Below the pieces are notes generated by a model. That model did no database searches, had not been told where the DNA came from, and was given only the letters and a program-made list of their open reading frames with translations. 64,000 bases of DNA. Source: Clostridium sp. DL-VIII (GTDB taxonomy: Bacteria; Bacillota; Clostridia; Clostridiales; Clostridiaceae). How positions within the stretch are numbered: the first letter of the stretch is position 1; each line of letters opens with the position of its first letter. Position numbers and translations under genes: made by a program. Shown here in pieces: positions 36,142 to 45,767 of this stretch. The DNA lies in assembly GCF_000230835.1 (NCBI RefSeq), contig NZ_CM001240.1, positions 2,364,501-2,428,500 on the forward strand. The letters run 5' to 3'.

Positions 36142-36783
36142 TTAGCCGCCTAAAGTTACATCTTGCTCATTATACCAAGCTAAGGCATTATAAAAATCTT
36201 CATCTTTAAAATCAGGCCAATAATTATCTAAAATATAAAAGTCTGAATATACGCACTGAACCGGTAATAAACCGCTAAGTCTTCTTCGACCACCCCATCT
36301 TATTACAAGATCTACTCTTGAAATATCTTTTGATCGTAGATATGGCTGAATGTGCTTTTTGGATGCATCACTGTTTTTTAATAAATTTAGATCCCATTCC
36401 CAACCGTAGTTTATTAGAAAATTTGCTCTTATTCCACCTAATCCAAATTTTTTTCTTTCAGTAAAGGGTAATAATTCTTCTGGGAAGCAGCTGGATTCAG
36501 TGTTTCCAAGTACTAAAATTTCACAGTTTTCTTTTGTTAAAAGCATAACTGAGTCAATACAGGCTTTTGTAAAGGCTGCTTTTTGTTCTCTAGGACGTTT
36601 AGTATTATCTATTGTAAATCCATAGAAGGTTACTTCTTCAATATTTTCTTTTTGACATAGTTTAAATACTTCAAGTCCAGGATTTATTCCATGATCATAG
36701 CCATTTTCTTTATTTAATGAATTAGATAAAGCCCAACGCCTATTACCATCAGGAATAATGCCGATATGTTTTGGAATTCGCAT
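36142..36783 (-). CDS. Divergent cis-prenyltransferase (UppS-family paralogue)
   Basis: 213 aa, ATG at 36783 after AGAGGTG on the minus strand. Begins IPKHIGIIPDGNRRWALSNS, with the catalytic Asp12 and the conserved GNRRWA. FYGFTIDNTKRP replaces the usual YAFSTENWKRP. The C-terminal signature is intact: IRWGGRRRLSGLLPVQCVYS, then WPDF. Shorter than housekeeping UppS (~245-255 aa) because of a reduced middle. It is not linked to cdsA or frr, the usual neighbours, so it is likely a second, specialised cis-prenyl synthase making a shorter or alternative polyprenyl diphosphate. Confidence 0.87.
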   Translation of the reverse strand: MRIPKHIGIIPDGNRRWALSNSLNKENGYDHGINPGLEVFKLCQKENIEEVTFYGFTIDNTKRPREQKAAFTKACIDSVMLLTKENCEILVLGNTESSCFPEELLPFTERKKFGLGGIRANFLINYGWEWDLNLLKNSDASKKHIQPYLRSKDISRVDLVIRWGGRRRLSGLLPVQCVYSDFYILDNYWPDFKDEDFYNALAWYNEQDVTLGG

Positions 36784-37033
36784 AATTTTATTTCACCTCT
36801 TGTATTAGTATTGACATTAAGAGTATAACCAAGTAATTTTAAAAAAATACATTCTTGAAAATGCGAATAAGCTATATATGGTGATTGAATGTCTATATTT
36901 GAATTCTAAGTTATAAATCTAGTTCTTATATTGGATATATGATATGTCATTAATACGTGTTATAAGTAAATATTATCATACTATAAAATTTATTTGTTGG
37001 AAAAAGTACGACTTATTTGATAAACTTAAGTGA

Positions 37034-37347
37034 GAGTCCAAATCTTGTATTTGGTCACTCGAACTTACTCAGGGAGCGAATGCGAGTCGAGTTTCCTCTA
37101 GGAGTCCAAATCTTGCATTTGGCTGCTCGAACTTACTCAGGGAGCGAATGCGAGTCGAGTTTCCTCTAAGAGTCCAAATCTTGCATTTGGCTACTCGAAC
37201 TTACTCAGGGAGCGAATGTGAGTCGAGTTTCCTCTAAGAGTCCAAATCTTGCATTTGGCTGCTCGAACTTACTCAGTGAGCGAATGCGAGTCGAGTTTCA
37301 TCTAAGAGTCCAAATCTTGTATTTGGCCACTCGAACTTACTCAGGGT
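37034..37347. repeat. 68-bp tandem repeat array, four full units and one partial
   Basis: GAGTCCAAATCTTG begins at 37034, 37102, 37170, 37238 and 37306, exactly 68 bp apart; the fifth copy breaks off at 37347 after ACTCAGGG. Units differ at only a few positions (GCATTTGGCTGC versus GTATTTGGTCAC, one G to T in CAGGGAGC). Each contains GAGtCCAAATcttgcATTTGGctgCTC, a hairpin, plus a second imperfect stem formed by AACTTACTC and GAGTCGAGTT. The array is more GC-rich than its surroundings. 68 is not a multiple of three, so it does not encode a repeat protein. Confidence 0.93.
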
Positions 37348-37363
37348 TTATAGACTCAAAATT

Positions 37364-37391
37364 TTGCATTTATCTGAAGATATACTATAAT
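37364..37391 (+). promoter_or_regulatory. Putative promoter of the hem operon
   Basis: TTGCAT (37364-37369), 16-nt spacer, TATAAT (37386-37391), 114 nt before hemA. The -35 box falls in a decayed sixth copy of the 68-bp repeat (37353-37376). Confidence 0.6.
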
Positions 37392-37504
37392 AAATTAAGT
37401 TTACTTTGGAAACCTAATTTATGCTTATTCTTGTAAGCTGAGAGTTTATCAAGGAAATAAGGAAGTTAGCATTTTAATTGAAAAGACATGTGAGGTGACA
37501 ATGG

Positions 37505-38716
37505 ATGATAGGCTTAATAGGTATTAAGAAAAATACTCCATTAGAAATTAGAGAAAAATTTATAATAAAAGCTAGAAAACATAATGAATATGTTGAAAAA
37601 CTACTTGAAGAATTGAAAGAAGTAGTAATTTTGGCGACTTGTAATAGGACAGAAATTTATTTTAATCTTTCTTCAAATAAAAGTGAAGAGGAATTATTAA
37701 AAAATATATTTGAAATTTTTGACTGGGACTATGAATATAAAAGCCATATATTCATAGAAGCAGATGAAGATGCTTATAGGCATCTATTTGAAGTTTGTTG
37801 TGGATTTCATTCTAAAATATTAGGTGAGGATCAGATTTTAGGGCAGGTTAAAGATGCTTATGAGGAATCATTAAATATTAAAGGTGTTTCTTTAGAATTG
37901 CATAGATTATTTCAAGAAGCCATTACTTGTGGAAAGAAATTTAGAAGGGATGCTAAATTATTTGAAATTCCAGTATCCTCAGCGTCAATAGTAGCAAATG
38001 AAGCAATCGATCATAAATGTACTAAATTTATGGTTTTAGGATATGGGGAAGTTGGACAATTAATCGTGAAATATCTTCTTTCTCATAATGTAGAAGTCAT
38101 TTACTTGGTAGTTAGGAATAATAGAATCAAAGATGAAATATGTGATGAAAGAGTCAGAGTAATAAATTTTGAAGAAAAAAACAATTATATAGATGAAGTA
38201 GAGTGTATAATTGGTTGTACATCAGCACCTCATCCAGTTGTTAGAAGACAAGATATTAAAAAAGATGGAAATAAACTTATAATATATGATTTATCCGTTC
38301 CTAGAGATATAGAAAAGGAAGTTGCACTATTAGATAGGACTGAAGTCTATAACATTGATACCATAAGTCGAATTGATGATAAGAATAAGAAGCTTAGAAA
38401 AGAAAGAATGGAAGAGCATACATATATTATGGCCAAATACATAAAAGAATATGAAGATTGGCTTAAAATTAGAAGCATTGCACCTACAATGAAAAAATTA
38501 AGAGACTTAGGTAACGAAGTGAGTGAAAAGCGAATTGAAACTTTTTCACATAAGAGCAATGAAAAAAAAGACATTGCCTTAGCTGATAAGCTAATTAAAA
38601 GTACATCAGATTTTTATATAAATAGAGCCATTGAAGTTATCAAAGAAGAAACTTTAAAGGGACGTGGTGAAGAATGGACAAAAATAATGGAAAAGATATT
38701 TATGATGACGAAGTAG
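37505..38716 (+). CDS. hemA: Glutamyl-tRNA reductase
   Basis: 403 aa. ATG 37505 follows GTGAGGTGAC; an ATG at 37501 is in another frame. Motifs: catalytic Cys46 in LATCNRTEIYF, FHSKILGEDQILGQVKDAYE, FMVLGYGEVGQLIVKYL (NADPH-binding) and IIYDLSVPRDIE. It reduces the glutamyl moiety of tRNA-Glu to glutamate-1-semialdehyde, the entry to tetrapyrroles. First gene of the operon hemA to hemL. The next gene starts inside its last 43 nt. Confidence 0.95.
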   Translation: MIGLIGIKKNTPLEIREKFIIKARKHNEYVEKLLEELKEVVILATCNRTEIYFNLSSNKSEEELLKNIFEIFDWDYEYKSHIFIEADEDAYRHLFEVCCGFHSKILGEDQILGQVKDAYEESLNIKGVSLELHRLFQEAITCGKKFRRDAKLFEIPVSSASIVANEAIDHKCTKFMVLGYGEVGQLIVKYLLSHNVEVIYLVVRNNRIKDEICDERVRVINFEEKNNYIDEVECIIGCTSAPHPVVRRQDIKKDGNKLIIYDLSVPRDIEKEVALLDRTEVYNIDTISRIDDKNKKLRKERMEEHTYIMAKYIKEYEDWLKIRSIAPTMKKLRDLGNEVSEKRIETFSHKSNEKKDIALADKLIKSTSDFYINRAIEVIKEETLKGRGEEWTKIMEKIFMMTK

Positions 38717-39357
38717 ATTTTTCATATATTGCATTAATATCTAGAAAGCTCAGGGTTGGAATAATTGGTGGTGGAAAAGCCGGTGAAATAAAAGCTAGAC
38801 ATTTTGTAAATAGTAAATGCTATGTTGAGATACTATCGAGGACTTTTGATAATAATATAATTAAATTAGCAGAATGTGAACCTGAAAAGCTAAAGTTAAT
38901 TACTGATAACTTTAATTTTAAATTTTTAGAAGATAAGCATCTTATTATAATCGCGCTAGATGATGAAGGCTTAAGAAATAAAATTAAAAAATATTGTGAC
39001 GATAATTATAAACTTTATATAGATTCAGCGTGCTTTAAAGACGGAATGGGAGCAGTTCCAATTGAGAGGAGCACTAAAAATATAACTTTTGCGCTTAATA
39101 CAAAACAGGGAAATCCAAAAGGTACAATTTTACTTTCAAATAAAGTGAAAAATTTTTTAGAAGAATATGATGAATTTATTGAATTTACAAGCAGAATTAG
39201 AGATAAAGCAAAAAAAGTACCACAATACAAAAAAGATATACTTGAATTTATTGGTGATGAAGCTTTTAAAGACTCATTTGATAAAGGAGAAAGTGAAAGT
39301 GCTCTTAGGTCTAAATTTTCAAAAGAAATTGTTGAGTACTTATTGGATTTTAAATGA
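38674..39357 (+). CDS. Precorrin-2 dehydrogenase / siroheme synthase N-terminal-like protein
   Basis: 227 aa; ATG at 38674 lies within the hemA 3' end (43-nt overlap), after GGTGAAGAATGG. The NAD-binding core reads VGIIGGGKAGEIKARHFVNS, followed by CYVEILSR. The middle ITFALNTKQGNPKGTILLSN resembles the CysG-B/Met8 fold, with a helical C-terminus. It should oxidise precorrin-2 to sirohydrochlorin and perhaps insert metal. Its position between hemA and hemC links uroporphyrinogen III to the corrinoid and siroheme branch. N-terminal ~30 residues precede the usual start of this domain. Confidence 0.87.
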   Translation: MDKNNGKDIYDDEVDFSYIALISRKLRVGIIGGGKAGEIKARHFVNSKCYVEILSRTFDNNIIKLAECEPEKLKLITDNFNFKFLEDKHLIIIALDDEGLRNKIKKYCDDNYKLYIDSACFKDGMGAVPIERSTKNITFALNTKQGNPKGTILLSNKVKNFLEEYDEFIEFTSRIRDKAKKVPQYKKDILEFIGDEAFKDSFDKGESESALRSKFSKEIVEYLLDFK

Positions 39358-39393
39358 TAATTTTTACATATAATTACGGAGGAATGTTAATTA

Positions 39394-40272
39394 ATGAATA
39401 ATCTTATAATAGTGGCAACAAGAAAAAGCAGATTGGCTCAGGTACAGACAGAAATTATAATGAAAAGCTTAAAGGAAAAATTTAATGTAGAAAGTGAAAA
39501 GCTGCTTATAGTAACAGAAGGCGATAGAAAATTAGATGTTTCTTTGGCTAAAGTTGGTGGTAAAGGATTATTTGTCAAAGATATAGAACGTGCACTTTTA
39601 GAGAAAAGAGCAGATGGAGCAGTTCACAGTATGAAAGATGTTCCTTATGAATTAAGTGAGGAATTTGAAATTGCTGCAATAACTGAAAGGGAAGATATAA
39701 GAGATGTCCTTATTTCAAAGGATAATATACCTTTTAAGGAACTTAAAAAAGGAGCAATAGTAGGGACCAGCAGCATTAGGAGGGCTTGTCAGCTTAAGAT
39801 CTTAAGAGATGACATAGAAATAGTTTCAATTAGGGGAAATGTTCAAACGAGACTTGAAAAAATGAAAAATCAAAATTTAGATGGAATAATACTTGCAGCA
39901 GCAGGTCTTAAAAGATTAAATGAAGAAAATTTAATAACTGAATATTTTAATCCTAAGGAGTTCCTACCAGCAGTTGCTCAGGGGGCTATTGGAATTGAGT
40001 GTTTAAAAACAAGTAAGGCTAAAAGTTACTTTGAAATGTTAGAGGATTCAAATGCTAAATTGACAGTTGAAGCAGAAAGAAGTTTTATGAGAAGACTAAA
40101 TGGAGACTGTCACAGCCTTATTGGGGCGTATTCAGAAATTCAAGGAAATGATTTATATATGATTGGTATATATGATATTGGAGGGAAAATAGTAAAAAAA
40201 GATATTTTGGGAAATAAAGATGAGCATATTATCTTAGGAAAAAAATTAGCTGAAAAGATAATAAGTGTATAG
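39394..40272 (+). CDS. hemC: Porphobilinogen deaminase (hydroxymethylbilane synthase)
   Basis: 292 aa, ATG at 39394 after CGGAGGAATG. Motifs: [58 protein letters not shown], and the dipyrromethane cofactor Cys239 in [12 protein letters not shown]. The family usually reads GGCQVPIGA there; Cys and overall context are kept. It condenses four porphobilinogen molecules into hydroxymethylbilane. Confidence 0.95.
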   Translation: MNNLIIVATRKSRLAQVQTEIIMKSLKEKFNVESEKLLIVTEGDRKLDVSLAKVGGKGLFVKDIERALLEKRADGAVHSMKDVPYELSEEFEIAAITEREDIRDVLISKDNIPFKELKKGAIVGTSSIRRACQLKILRDDIEIVSIRGNVQTRLEKMKNQNLDGIILAAAGLKRLNEENLITEYFNPKEFLPAVAQGAIGIECLKTSKAKSYFEMLEDSNAKLTVEAERSFMRRLNGDCHSLIGAYSEIQGNDLYMIGIYDIGGKIVKKDILGNKDEHIILGKKLAEKIISV

Positions 40273-40326
40273 ATTGATAGGTTTTATTATTAATAATCGT
40301 TAATTGATCTAATTAGGAGGCATGTT

Positions 40327-41787
40327 ATGAAGCAAGTATATATAATAGGAACAGGACCAGGAGATGAAGAGTTATTAACTTTAAAAGCTGTTAAAGCGTT
40401 GAAAAAATGTACGGCTGTACTTTATGATAGATTGGTTTCAAATAATATATTAAATTACTTAAGTGAAAACTGTGAGGTTTATTATTGTGGCAAAGAACCA
40501 GGGGCTCATTCTCAAACTCAGGATGAAATTAATGAACTTTTAGTAAAGCTAGCTAAGAAAGGACATATAGTTGGAAGAATAAAAGGTGGAGATCCATATG
40601 TGTTTGGAAGAGGCGGAGAAGAAGTATTAGCTTTAAAAAAAGAAAATATATCCTTTGAAGTAATTCCGGGAGTAACATCTCCAATTGCAGTTTTGAATTA
40701 TGCAGGAATTCCAATAACTCATAGAGGGATAGCTCAAAGCTTTCATGTTATAACAGGTAAATCTGCTAAAGATCTAAAGGTGAATTTCAAGGCATTAGCA
40801 TCTGAAGAAGGAACTTTGGTATTTATGATGGGTTTAAGTAATTTAGATAATATAGTTAGTGAGCTTATTAAAAATGGAAAAGATTCAGCTACTCCATGTG
40901 GTGTCATAATGAGAGGGACTTCAGCTAAGCAAAAAAAAGTAATAGGAGTTCTAGATAATATTTCCCAAAAAGTAAAAGCTGCTAATTTAAAATCTCCATG
41001 TATAATTGTAGTTGGGGAAGTAGTAAATTTAAGTGAAGATTTAAATTGGTATGAGAATAAACCTTTGTTCGGAAAGAATATATGTATTACACGCTCAAGG
41101 AAACAATCGGTAAATTTAAAAAATAAATTAGTAGAATTAGGAGCAGAAGTTACAAGCTTCAATGCAATAGAGATAAAAAATGAGGCAGATAATCTAAAAG
41201 ATTATATAGATAAATTAGGAAAGTATGATCATATAGTGTTTACTTCGGTAAATAGTGTTGAAGTATTCTTTGATTATTTAATAGAAAAAGATTATGATAT
41301 AAGAGGAATTAAGGCAAAAATTTCAGTTATTGGAGATGCAACAGAGAAAGCTTTAAAGCAAAGAGGAATTAGGTGTTTTGCAAAAGCAAAGGAATTTGCA
41401 TCTGAAGGTCTATTAAATATATTAAAGCCATATTTAAATAAAAATGAGACTTTACTTTTACCATGCTCAGCTAAGAGCAGAAAGTATATATATGAAGAGC
41501 TTACAAGCTGTGGTATAGAGGTTGATAGAGTATATATTTATGATACTGTTTGCGGTTCTGTGGTTAATAAAAAGTCTTTTGACGAAGCTGATATAGTATT
41601 CTTTACAAGTCCATCAACTGTTAATAATATGATAGAGATGTTAGGTATAGAAGAAATCAAAAAGAAGAAGATTATAGCAATAGGACCAAAAACAAATGAG
41701 CCATTAGAAAAATTAGGAATAGAGGCTTATGTATGCACAGAACATAGTGAAGAGGGCTTTTTAAAGGAAATACAAGCATTTATCTAA
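40327..41787 (+). CDS. cobA-hemD: Fusion of uroporphyrinogen-III C-methyltransferase (CobA) and uroporphyrinogen-III synthase (HemD)
   Basis: 486 aa, ATG at 40327 after TTAGGAGG. Residues 1-240 are the SAM-dependent methylase: VYIIGTGPGDEELLTLKAVK, CGKEPGAHSQTQDEINEL, GRIKGGDPYVFGRGGEEVLA, VIPGVTSPIAVLNYAGIPIT. Residues ~250-486 are uroporphyrinogen-III synthase: NICITRSRKQS, YDHIVFTSVNSVEVFF, VIGDATEKALKQRGI, FFTSPSTVNNM and IAIGPKTNEPLEKLGIEAYV. One polypeptide closes the ring and methylates C2 and C7 to precorrin-2, a common clostridial arrangement that channels flux to siroheme and corrinoids. Confidence 0.95.
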   Translation: MKQVYIIGTGPGDEELLTLKAVKALKKCTAVLYDRLVSNNILNYLSENCEVYYCGKEPGAHSQTQDEINELLVKLAKKGHIVGRIKGGDPYVFGRGGEEVLALKKENISFEVIPGVTSPIAVLNYAGIPITHRGIAQSFHVITGKSAKDLKVNFKALASEEGTLVFMMGLSNLDNIVSELIKNGKDSATPCGVIMRGTSAKQKKVIGVLDNISQKVKAANLKSPCIIVVGEVVNLSEDLNWYENKPLFGKNICITRSRKQSVNLKNKLVELGAEVTSFNAIEIKNEADNLKDYIDKLGKYDHIVFTSVNSVEVFFDYLIEKDYDIRGIKAKISVIGDATEKALKQRGIRCFAKAKEFASEGLLNILKPYLNKNETLLLPCSAKSRKYIYEELTSCGIEVDRVYIYDTVCGSVVNKKSFDEADIVFFTSPSTVNNMIEMLGIEEIKKKKIIAIGPKTNEPLEKLGIEAYVCTEHSEEGFLKEIQAFI

Positions 41788-42005
41788 TAATTAGAAGTTA
41801 ATAATAAAAAGATTAAAGTATTACTTGAAAGTAATCATAAATATAAATGGAAATTGGAAGAGTTATGCAAGTGGAAGAGATTAATTTAGAGATTTTAAAA
41901 GAAAACTGAATGTATAAGTTTATATTTGTAAACATGGATTTTCATTTGAAACTGTTAATTGATATTTGCGAGCTGTGAACTGAATTAGTGGAGGTATGTA
42001 TTATT

Positions 42006-42974
42006 ATGATTAAAAGAGGAAGAAGACTTAGAGTAAATCCAGCCATTCGTGATATGGTTAGAGAAACAATATTAAATTCAAAGGATTTTATTTATCCTAT
42101 TTTTGTTGTAGAAGGAAATAATATAAAGAATGAAATTTCTTCATTACCAGGAAATTATCATTTTTCTATTGATAGATTACATGAAGTAATTAAAGACATT
42201 CAGGAAGCTGATATTGCAGGAGTATTGCTTTTTGGAATACCAGATCATAAAGATGAATGTGGATCAGAGGCTTATAATGATAATGGAATTGTTCAACAAG
42301 CAATAAGAGAAATTAAAAAGCTAGACAAAGACATGCTTGTTATAACAGATGTTTGTATGTGTGAGTATACTTCTCATGGCCACTGTGGAATAATTCATGA
42401 TGAATATGTAGATAATGATGAAACTTTAGAATATCTAGCTAAAATATCTGTATCTCATGCTAAAGCAGGAGCAGATATAATTGCACCATCTGATATGATG
42501 GATGGAAGAATTGGAGCTATAAGAAAAGCATTAGATGAAAATGGATTTAAAAATATCAGTATAATGAGTTATTCAGCAAAATATTGTTCTGCATATTATG
42601 GACCATTTAGAGATGCTGCAAATTCTGCACCACAATTTGGAGACAGAAAAACATATCAAATGGATCCAGCTAATAGAATGGAAGCTCTTCGTGAAACACA
42701 AATGGATATAGAAGAAGGAGCAGATTTCATTATGGTTAAGCCAGCACTTTCTTATTTGGATATAATAAGAGATTGTAGAGAAAACTTTAATATGCCGCTT
42801 GCAGCTTATAATGTAAGTGGAGAATATGCTATGATTAAGGCAGCAGGAAAACTTGGGCTTATTGATGAGGAAAGAGTAATGATGGAAACCTTAACTTCAA
42901 TTAAGAGAGCTGGAGCTGATATAATTATTACTTATCATGCATTAGAAGCATCAAAGATTTTAAATGGACGATAA
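42006..42974 (+). CDS. hemB: Porphobilinogen synthase (delta-aminolevulinic acid dehydratase)
   Basis: 322 aa. ATG 42006 is 10 nt after GTGGAGG; an in-frame GTG at 41988 overlaps that site. Motifs: [24 protein letters not shown], the zinc-type cysteine cluster [34 protein letters not shown], the first active-site Lys in [18 protein letters not shown], and the Schiff-base Lys in [10 protein letters not shown]. It condenses two 5-aminolevulinates. A 218-nt gap precedes it, so it may have its own promoter although no clear one is seen. Confidence 0.95.
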   Translation: MIKRGRRLRVNPAIRDMVRETILNSKDFIYPIFVVEGNNIKNEISSLPGNYHFSIDRLHEVIKDIQEADIAGVLLFGIPDHKDECGSEAYNDNGIVQQAIREIKKLDKDMLVITDVCMCEYTSHGHCGIIHDEYVDNDETLEYLAKISVSHAKAGADIIAPSDMMDGRIGAIRKALDENGFKNISIMSYSAKYCSAYYGPFRDAANSAPQFGDRKTYQMDPANRMEALRETQMDIEEGADFIMVKPALSYLDIIRDCRENFNMPLAAYNVSGEYAMIKAAGKLGLIDEERVMMETLTSIKRAGADIIITYHALEASKILNGR

Positions 42975-43011
42975 ATATATATAAATAATATAAGACCTAG
43001 GAGGAAAAGAC

Positions 43012-44304
43012 ATGAAAAACCTTGAAATATTTAAAGAATCAGAAAAATATATGCCAGGTGGAGTTAATAGCCCAGTTAGAGCATTTAAAGGTGTTAAATT
43101 AAACCCTCCAGTTATAAAGTCTGGAAAAGGTGTAATAATTAAAGATGAAGATGATAATGAGTATATTGATTTTGTTTTAGCTTGGGGGCCGCTAATTCTT
43201 GGACATTGCGATGATGATGTTGTCGAGGCTATTCAAAAAATAAGCTCAGAAGCTCTAGCTTTTGGAGCACCAACAAAATTAGAATTAGACTTGGCTAAGT
43301 TTATGTGCACTAATTTAGACAATGTTGAAATGATTAGAATGGTTAATTCTGGTACAGAGGCAACTATGAGTGCAGTAAAGCTGGCAAGAGGATATACTAA
43401 TAGAAAGAAAATAGTGAAATTTGCAGGATGCTATCATGGGCATTTTGATGGATTTTTAATAGAAGCTGGTTCAGGGGTAATGACAGGAGGAATTCCAGGT
43501 TCACTTGGTGTTCCAAATGAAAGCATAGAGAATACATTAATAGGTATATATAATGATAAAAAGCAAATTACAGAATTATTTGAGAAGTATGGAAATGAAA
43601 TAGCAGGTGTCATTATTGAACCAGTTGCAGGAAATATGGGAGTAATAAAAGCAGAAGATGATTTTATGGAGACACTAAGAGATCTTTGTACACAATATGG
43701 AGCGTTATTAATATTCGATGAGGTAATGAATGGATTTAGAGTTACATTTAAAGGTGCTCAGGCTTTGTTTAATGTTAAACCAGATTTGATTACATACGCT
43801 AAGATTATGGGAGGTGGACTTCCATGTGGAGCTTATGGCGGAAGACGAGAGATAATGGAGAAATTATCACCACTTGGCGGAGTATATCAAGCAGGAACAA
43901 TGTCTGGAAATCCAATAGTCATGGCAGCAGGACTTGCAACTTTAAATAAATTAAAAAATAATTTAAATTATTATGATCATATTGAAAAAATAGGAGCAAA
44001 GCTTCAAGAAGGTGTAGTAAAGATATCAAAAAAATACAATCTTCCAATTGTAATGAACAGAGTTGGAGGTATGATGACAATATTCTTTACTGACTTGGAG
44101 GAAGTTAGAACTTACGAAGATGTTAAGAAATGTAATGTGGAAAGATTTAATAGATATTTTGAGCACATGCTAAGAAAAGGAATAAATATAGCACCATCTC
44201 AATTTGAAGCAGTATTTTTAAGTGTAAAACATGAAGAAATACATATTGATAGATTTTTAAATGCTTTCGAAGAATTTGCAATTAACGAAAGTCGTAATAA
44301 ATAG
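43012..44304 (+). CDS. hemL: Glutamate-1-semialdehyde 2,1-aminomutase
   Basis: 430 aa, ATG at 43012 after TAGGAGGAAAAG. Motifs: [79 protein letters not shown] Lys264 in [18 protein letters not shown], and [16 protein letters not shown]. It converts glutamate-1-semialdehyde to 5-aminolevulinate. Last tetrapyrrole gene of the cluster. Confidence 0.96.
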   Translation: MKNLEIFKESEKYMPGGVNSPVRAFKGVKLNPPVIKSGKGVIIKDEDDNEYIDFVLAWGPLILGHCDDDVVEAIQKISSEALAFGAPTKLELDLAKFMCTNLDNVEMIRMVNSGTEATMSAVKLARGYTNRKKIVKFAGCYHGHFDGFLIEAGSGVMTGGIPGSLGVPNESIENTLIGIYNDKKQITELFEKYGNEIAGVIIEPVAGNMGVIKAEDDFMETLRDLCTQYGALLIFDEVMNGFRVTFKGAQALFNVKPDLITYAKIMGGGLPCGAYGGRREIMEKLSPLGGVYQAGTMSGNPIVMAAGLATLNKLKNNLNYYDHIEKIGAKLQEGVVKISKKYNLPIVMNRVGGMMTIFFTDLEEVRTYEDVKKCNVERFNRYFEHMLRKGINIAPSQFEAVFLSVKHEEIHIDRFLNAFEEFAINESRNK

Positions 44305-44348
44305 TGAAAATTTATATAGACTAAGAATAGAATATTTAAAGAGATTGT

Positions 44349-44375
44349 GGACTATACCCTTTTAAGGATAGGTCC
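44349..44375 (+). other. Short hairpin in the hemL-queH spacer
   Basis: GGACTATACC and GGATAGGTCC can pair around CTTTTAA. No T-run follows; it could be an attenuator, a processing site or chance. Confidence 0.35.
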
Positions 44376-44396
44376 GTAATATTAAAGGAATGGCTT

Positions 44397-45032
44397 ATGA
44401 TGAATAAAATTAATTACCAAAAGGAATTGGATTTACTAATAGAAAAGTTAGTGAATGATAAAAAGGTTCCAAGATTATTGTTACATAGCTGCTGTGCACC
44501 ATGTAGCAGCTACGTATTAGAATATTTATCAAAATATTTTAAAATAACGATTTTCTTTTATAATCCCAATATCTATCCTTTAGAGGAATATTCAAGAAGA
44601 GTAGTAGAACAAAAAAGATTTATTTCAGAGCTTAAAGTTGAGCATGAAATAGATTTTATTGAGGGAAAATACGATACTGAAAATTTCTATGAAATATCTA
44701 AAGGTTTAGAAAACGAAAGGGAAGGTGGCACGAGATGTTTTAAGTGCTATGAATTAAGACTTAAAGAGGCAGCTGCTATAGCTAAAGATAAAGGTTATGA
44801 TTATTTTACAACAACATTATCGATAAGTCCTCATAAGAATGCACAAAAACTAAATGAAATAGGCCAAAAATTAAGTACAGAATATAATATAAAATATTTG
44901 TATTCAGATTTCAAAAAAAAAGAAGGCTATAAACGTTCCATAGAACTTTCAAATGAATACAATTTATATAGACAAGATTATTGTGGCTGCGTATTTTCAA
45001 AAAATGAAAGATCACAAATGAATAAAGAATGA
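44397..45032 (+). CDS. queH: Epoxyqueuosine reductase QueH
   Basis: 211 aa, ATG at 44397 with AAAGGAATGG upstream (a second ATG follows directly). Signature LLLHSCCAPCSSYVLEYL, with the vicinal Cys pair and CxxC, FYNPNIYPLEEYSRRVVEQK, GGTRCFKCYELRL and YCGCVFSKNER. QueH is the non-corrinoid alternative to QueG for the last step of queuosine synthesis in tRNA; four Cys bind an Fe-S cluster and metal. Strangely placed after tetrapyrrole genes; separated by 92 nt. Confidence 0.93.
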   Translation: MMNKINYQKELDLLIEKLVNDKKVPRLLLHSCCAPCSSYVLEYLSKYFKITIFFYNPNIYPLEEYSRRVVEQKRFISELKVEHEIDFIEGKYDTENFYEISKGLENEREGGTRCFKCYELRLKEAAAIAKDKGYDYFTTTLSISPHKNAQKLNEIGQKLSTEYNIKYLYSDFKKKEGYKRSIELSNEYNLYRQDYCGCVFSKNERSQMNKE

Positions 45033-45133
45033 ATTAGGCAATGATCATTTTTTCTTATGCATTACAATGTAATAAAAAATTTACAACAGATAAATACTTG
45101 TTATTATATAATAGTATAAAGGAGAGGATTAAT

Positions 45134-45685
45134 ATGTCTGATAAGATTATAGATTTTAATGAGTTAAAGAATAAAGTTAAAGACAAAGATGTAGATAAGT
45201 TTGAAGATTATATATATTCTATGTATTATAAATTGGCTGAAGGAAAAATGAATATGGCTGAATTTTCCAAAAATATAATGACTTATATGGAGGAAAATAA
45301 TATATCTCAAGACAAATTAATTAATATACAAAAGAAGTTTTTGGAGAGATATGGAGTAGATCCTTCTATGATAGAAGAGCAGTTTAAGATTCCAGGATTA
45401 AGTATTGATAATTCAAATTATGATACTATGAAGAAAAATATGAGCTTTCAAGAAAAGTATAAAAGCAGGATGGCAAATAAGGTTATGTCTGAGTACTTCA
45501 TAAAAAATGATAAAAATGATTTGAAAGTACTTATAGAAAAAAGTGATGTCATATTAGCAAGTGAAAAGAGCATAGATTTAAATGATAATGAATTAAATGA
45601 ATTTTTATGCTCGTATAAGAAAGTAATAGAGGATAAAAAAATAAATATAGTCTTATGCGAAAATATAAAAAACTATGAATATTAA
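45134..45685 (+). CDS. DUF3867-like protein of unknown function
   Basis: 183 aa from ATG 45134, 6 nt after AAGGAGAGG; the frame is open further back to 45041 without a ribosome binding site. Reads SDKIIDFNELKNKVKDKDVD, then KFEDYIYSMYYKLAEGKMNM and an amphipathic helical body with no Cys pattern or membrane segment. It resembles the clostridial DUF3867 family from memory. A monocistron ended by a good terminator. Confidence 0.72.
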   Translation: MSDKIIDFNELKNKVKDKDVDKFEDYIYSMYYKLAEGKMNMAEFSKNIMTYMEENNISQDKLINIQKKFLERYGVDPSMIEEQFKIPGLSIDNSNYDTMKKNMSFQEKYKSRMANKVMSEYFIKNDKNDLKVLIEKSDVILASEKSIDLNDNELNEFLCSYKKVIEDKKINIVLCENIKNYEY

Positions 45686-45697
45686 TAGATAAGTTGT

Positions 45698-45736
45698 AAA
45701 GGATGAAATTTTAAAGAAATTTCATCCTTTATTTTA
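45698..45736 (+). terminator. Rho-independent terminator between convergent genes
   Basis: AAAGGATGAAATTT / AAATTTCATCCTTT 14-bp perfect stem with 5-nt loop, followed by ATTTTA. Symmetric, so it may also serve the esterase gene on the minus strand. Confidence 0.85.
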
Positions 45737-45767
45737 ATATATAAGTATTTAAATTCAATAAAAAATA

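Noticed and set aside
37034..37347. CRISPR array
   Set aside because: The 68-bp units are contiguous and nearly identical over their whole length. There are no unique spacers and no cas genes.
37218..37436. 72-aa frame inside the tandem repeat
   Set aside because: The 68-bp period shifts the frame each unit, there is no ribosome binding site, and it ends in the hem leader.
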